Positions 61,022 through 64,000 of a stretch of 64,000 bases of DNA are shown here, piece after piece; positions within the stretch are counted from its first letter, which is position 1; the number at the start of each line of letters is the position of its first letter. The stretch comes from an uncultured Jannaschia sp. (GTDB lineage: Bacteria > Pseudomonadota > Alphaproteobacteria > Rhodobacterales > Rhodobacteraceae): assembly GCF_947494055.1 (NCBI RefSeq), contig NZ_CANLTR010000006.1:62001-126000 (forward strand). The letters are read 5' to 3'. The notes beneath the pieces were generated by a model. The model did no database searches, was not told the origin of the DNA, and was given only the letters and a program-made list of their open reading frames with translations. The position numbers and the translations under genes were made by a program.

Positions 61022-62800
61022 GTGACGACCGACCAGATCATCCTCTTCGCGCTCTTCGGGGGCGTGTTCGCGTTCCTCCTCTGGGGGCGGTTCCGTTACG
61101 ACATCGTGGCCTTCGCGGCGCTGCTCCTTGGCGTGATCCTCGGCGTGATCCCGAAGGAGGAGGCGTTCGCGGGGTTCGGCCACCCGGCGACGATCGTCGT
61201 CGCGCTGGTTCTCGTCGTCTCCGCCGGGCTCGTGCGATCCGGCGCGGTGATGCTCATCACCCGGACGATGATCGACGCGGGTCGCGGGATCGGCAGCCAC
61301 ATCTCCATCATGGGCGGCATCGGGGCGGTGCTCTCGGCGTTCATGAACAACGTGGCGGCGCTGGCGCTGCTGATGCCGGTGGACATCGCCACCGCGCGCA
61401 AGGCCGGGCGCCTGCCCAGCGCGACGCTCATGCCGCTCAGCTTCGCGACCATCCTCGGCGGAATGATCACCCTGATCGGCACGCCCCCCAACATCGTTAT
61501 TGCCGGGATACGGCAGGACCATCTGGGCCAGAGCTTCGCGATGTTCGACTTCGCGCCCGTCGGCCTCGTGACCGCCGCCGCGGGCCTTCTCTTCGTGGCG
61601 TTGATCGGCTGGCGGCTCATCCCCGGTACGGGCGAGGCACAGGGCGGCGGCGAGAAGGACCTGACCAGCTACGTGGCCGAACTCACCGTACCCAAGGATC
61701 ATCCCCGCATCGGCAAGCCCGTCTCCGACTTCTCCGACGTTGCCGAGGAAACGGGCGTCCACATCATCGGCCTGATCCGCGACGGCCGCCGCATGTTCGG
61801 CAGTGCCCGCCATGTCGGGCTCAAGGACGGGGATTCGCTTCTTCTCGAGGCGGAACCCGCCGCGCTCGACGAGTTCCGGGCCTCCGAGGGCCTCGACTTC
61901 TCCGATGACCGACGCATGACGCTCCTGGATGCGGCGGATCAGGGCCTGAGCCTGGTCGAGGTCGTCGTCACCGACGGCAGCCGGATCAACGGGCGCACGT
62001 CGCAGGCCATCGGCATGACCTGGCGGCAGCGGACGGTGCTCATGGGAATCGCGCGCAAGGGCCGCCGCATCACCGAACGGGTGCGCAGCACGAACGTGCG
62101 GAGCGGCGACATCCTGCTGCTGCTCACGCCGACCGAACAGGTCGAGGAGGTGGTGGCCTGGCTTGGCGCGCTGCCGCTTGCCGACCGGGGTCTCGCGGTG
62201 ACGGAGAACCGCAAGATCTGGCCGGCCGCCGCCCTTTTCCTCGCGGCCGTGATCGGCGCGAGCTTCGGCCTCGTCGATCTGACGGTGGCGCTCGGCGTGG
62301 TCGTGCTGGGCTATGCACTCACGCGGATCGTGCCTCTGCACGAGCTCTACACCCATGTCGAGTGGCCGGTCGTCGTCCTCCTGGGCTCGATGATCCCGCT
62401 CGGCGCGGCGCTCGAGGATGCGGGTGGGACCGAACTGATCGCTGGGTGGCTCAACGGCATCGCCACCGGGCAACCGGCCTGGGTCGCGCTTCTGCTGCTG
62501 ATGATCGTCACAATGGTCCTGTCGGCGATCCTCAACAATACGGCCACCGCCATCGTCGCGGCACCCGTTGGCATCGAGATGGCCTACGCGCTCGACGTCG
62601 ATCCCGACAGCTTCCTCATCGCCGTCGCGGTCGCGGCCTCCTGCGCGTTCCTCACGCCGATCGGGCACAAGAACAACACGCTGATCCTCGGGCCCGGCGG
62701 CTATCGATTTGGCGATTACTGGCGGATGGGCCTGCCGCTGACGGTGCTGATCCTGGCCGTGGCGCTGCCGGCGACGCTGTTCTTCTGGCCATTGCGATAG
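61022..62800 (+). CDS. SLC13-family permease with TrkA-C domains
   Basis: A 592-residue permease. Both ends are membrane (HPATIVVALVLVVSAGLVRSG..., and LNNTATAIVAAPVGIEMAYALD), with the SLC13-type motif GTPPNIVIAG about residue 155 that contributes to the substrate and sodium site. Residues about 220-380 form two TrkA_C (RCK_C) regulatory domains (TVPKDHPRIGKPVSDFSDV..., and VVVTDGSRINGRTSQAIG...). The start is GTG at 61022; the track ATG upstream is within noncoding sequence. Substrate could be a dicarboxylate or sulfate. Confidence 0.9.
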   Translation: MTTDQIILFALFGGVFAFLLWGRFRYDIVAFAALLLGVILGVIPKEEAFAGFGHPATIVVALVLVVSAGLVRSGAVMLITRTMIDAGRGIGSHISIMGGIGAVLSAFMNNVAALALLMPVDIATARKAGRLPSATLMPLSFATILGGMITLIGTPPNIVIAGIRQDHLGQSFAMFDFAPVGLVTAAAGLLFVALIGWRLIPGTGEAQGGGEKDLTSYVAELTVPKDHPRIGKPVSDFSDVAEETGVHIIGLIRDGRRMFGSARHVGLKDGDSLLLEAEPAALDEFRASEGLDFSDDRRMTLLDAADQGLSLVEVVVTDGSRINGRTSQAIGMTWRQRTVLMGIARKGRRITERVRSTNVRSGDILLLLTPTEQVEEVVAWLGALPLADRGLAVTENRKIWPAAALFLAAVIGASFGLVDLTVALGVVVLGYALTRIVPLHELYTHVEWPVVVLLGSMIPLGAALEDAGGTELIAGWLNGIATGQPAWVALLLLMIVTMVLSAILNNTATAIVAAPVGIEMAYALDVDPDSFLIAVAVAASCAFLTPIGHKNNTLILGPGGYRFGDYWRMGLPLTVLILAVALPATLFFWPLR

Positions 62801-62902
62801 GCCCAGGGGCGGCGCCTCCGGCGGGGATATTTGGAAAGCAAAGACGGAGGCGGGCGGACGGACCGGCTTGCCCCTTCCCCGGCCTCGGCGCATGTACGCG
62901 AC

Positions 62903-63700
62903 ATGGCCTTCCTTCGCTTCACCATCCTCGGCTGCGGATCCTCCGGCGGCGTGCCCCGGCTCGGCAATCACTGGGGCGATTGCGACCCGGACGATCCCCG
63001 CAACCGTCGGCGGCGCTGTTCCCTGCTGGTGGAGCGGATCGCGGATGCGGGGACGACGCGCGTGCTGATCGACACGTCGCCCGACATGCGCCAGCAACTT
63101 CTGGATGCGGGCGTGGGGACGCTCGACGGGGTCGTCTGGACGCACAGCCATGCCGACCACGTGCACGGGCTCGACGACCTGCGGATGATCGTCTTCAACC
63201 GGCGTCGCCTGCTCGACGTCTGGGCCGACGCCTATACCTTCGCGGCGTTGCGCATGCGTTTCGGCTACGCGTTCGAGACGCCGGACGGGTCGAGCTATCC
63301 GCCGATCCTCGCGCGGCACGAACTGGCCGGGCCGATCACGATCGACGGCGCGGGCGGGCCGGTCGCGATCACGCCGATTCCGGTCCAGCACGGGGATATC
63401 GAGGCGCTCGGGCTCAGGATCGGCGGCCTGTGCTACATGCCCGACGTCTCCGACATCCCCGGGACCGCGCTACCGGACCTGGCGGATCTCGACATCTGGA
63501 TGCTCGACGCGCTCCGGCGCAGCCCGCACCCGACGCATTTCAGCCTGGACGAGGCGCTCGACTGGTTCGCGCGCCTGCGGCCCGCCCGAGGAATCCTCAC
63601 GAACATGCATGTGGATCTCGACTGGGCCACGGTCGACGCGGAGACGCCCGACCATGTCACACCGGCGCATGACGGGATGGTGCTGGAACTGCCGTGCTAG
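62903..63700 (+). CDS. PhnP-like metallo-hydrolase (MBL fold)
   Basis: A 265-residue MBL-fold phosphodiesterase-like protein. It begins FTILGCGSSGGVPRLGNHWGDCDPDDPRNRRRRCSLLV, and its metal site THSHADHVHGLDDLR (H-x-H-x-D-H) is followed by ligands in HVDLDW. These features match the PhnP/RNase Z-like group that cleaves cyclic phosphodiesters. No phn genes lie nearby, so the natural substrate is open. ATG 62903 was chosen; its stop overlaps the next gene start. Confidence 0.88.
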   Translation: MAFLRFTILGCGSSGGVPRLGNHWGDCDPDDPRNRRRRCSLLVERIADAGTTRVLIDTSPDMRQQLLDAGVGTLDGVVWTHSHADHVHGLDDLRMIVFNRRRLLDVWADAYTFAALRMRFGYAFETPDGSSYPPILARHELAGPITIDGAGGPVAITPIPVQHGDIEALGLRIGGLCYMPDVSDIPGTALPDLADLDIWMLDALRRSPHPTHFSLDEALDWFARLRPARGILTNMHVDLDWATVDAETPDHVTPAHDGMVLELPC

Positions 63701-64000
63701 ATGTCCTGACCGTCACGGTCCCCGTCTTCCTCATCATCGGTGCCGGATACCTTGCCGTCTGGCGCAAGACCTTCACGCAAGGCCAGGTCGACGGGCTGAT
63801 GGTCTTCACCCAGCATTTCGCCATCCCCTGCCTGCTGTTCCTGGCGATGGTCGATCTCGATCTCGCGGTCGTGTTCGACTGGCGGCTGCTCGCGGCCTAT
63901 TACACGGGCTCGCTGGTCAGCTTCGCCGCCGGGATCCTCGGCGCGATCCTGTGGCTGCGGCGCGGACGGGAAGACGCGGTGGCGATCGGGTTCGCGGCGA
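63694..64000 (+). CDS. AEC-family transporter, 5' part only
   Basis: A 102-codon N-terminal part of an auxin-efflux-carrier (AEC) family transporter: VLDVLTVTVPVFLIIGAGYLAVWRKTFTQGQVDGLMVFTQHFAIPCLLFLAMVDLDL. The GTG start at 63694 overlaps the stop of the metallohydrolase. The gene is cut by the window end; full members have about 310 residues. Likely an exporter or carrier of carboxylates. Confidence 0.82.
   Translation, partial: MLDVLTVTVPVFLIIGAGYLAVWRKTFTQGQVDGLMVFTQHFAIPCLLFLAMVDLDLAVVFDWRLLAAYYTGSLVSFAAGILGAILWLRRGREDAVAIGFAA

Noticed and set aside
60503-63391. 962-codon open frame on the minus strand across 60.5-63.4 kb
   Set aside because: It is antisense to the yebC, SLC13 and metallohydrolase genes, is His/Arg/Asp-rich and family-free, and arises from high-GC codon use.
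1-64000. rRNA operons, plasmid origins or phage structural genes
   Set aside because: None seen; only one tRNA and one integrase fragment.

Overview
The window reads as chromosomal DNA of an alphaproteobacterium of the order Rhodobacterales (roseobacter-like, family Paracoccaceae/Roseobacteraceae). It is GC-rich, and it carries an alphaproteobacterial S10-spc-alpha ribosomal cluster, a Bzt-type polar amino acid transporter, a LuxR/LuxI pair, liv and TRAP transporters, an ATP12-type chaperone, and a pccB...pccA...mcm propionyl-CoA cluster of the kind known in roseobacters. The family assignment is inference; nothing here gives a species.

1-13.3 kb (mostly minus strand): a small GFA-like protein, an alanine/glycine:cation symporter, a universal stress protein, the four-gene bztABCD amino acid ABC transporter, a tightly overlapping crcB-rluC-HAD-ATP12 string led by rarA, and a luxR-luxI quorum-sensing pair. 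13.3-29.9 kb (minus strand): the ribosomal protein cluster from rpsJ to rplQ with secY, adk and rpoA. It is interrupted twice: a 2-oxoglutarate/Fe(II) oxygenase lies between rplP and rpmC, and a Tat-exported metallo-beta-lactamase-fold hydrolase lies between rpmD and rplO. Each interruption has a terminator-like hairpin on its upstream side, and a promoter-like sequence follows the oxygenase, so the usual long transcript is probably split into modules.

29.9-46.4 kb: accessory DNA. It opens with a dead M20 deacylase fragment joined by deletion to a headless livG, then livF, livH, livM, a binding protein, a GntR/FadR regulator and a molybdopterin oxidoreductase of the BisC/TorA type. After that come decayed IS5 and IS1595 transposases, a frameshifted quinone oxidoreductase divergent from a TetR regulator over a striking double palindrome, an SDR dehydrogenase divergent from a TRAP transporter, a second decayed IS5 transposase riddled with small hairpin inserts, and a truncated tyrosine-integrase start facing tRNA-Gln. 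The layout suggests a degraded integrative element at the tRNA-Gln end.

46.4-64 kb: core-like genes. Methylmalonyl-CoA mutase, PccA and PccB form the propionyl-CoA to succinyl-CoA route, interspersed with small lipoproteins and hypotheticals. Then follow a Bcr/CflA efflux pump, a CoxG-like protein, a secreted nuclease, DMT and LysE exporters, YebC, an SLC13 permease with TrkA-C domains, a PhnP-like metallohydrolase, and the start of an AEC transporter cut by the window edge.

Most unusual: (a) at least four full and one partial ~42-bp stem-loop elements inside the dead IS5 genes, whose 6-bp stems differ in sequence but stay fully paired; (b) the oxygenase gene directly downstream of rplP, whose L16 product carries the arginine that a different oxygenase hydroxylates in E. 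coli; (c) the two-operator palindrome at tetR/qor.
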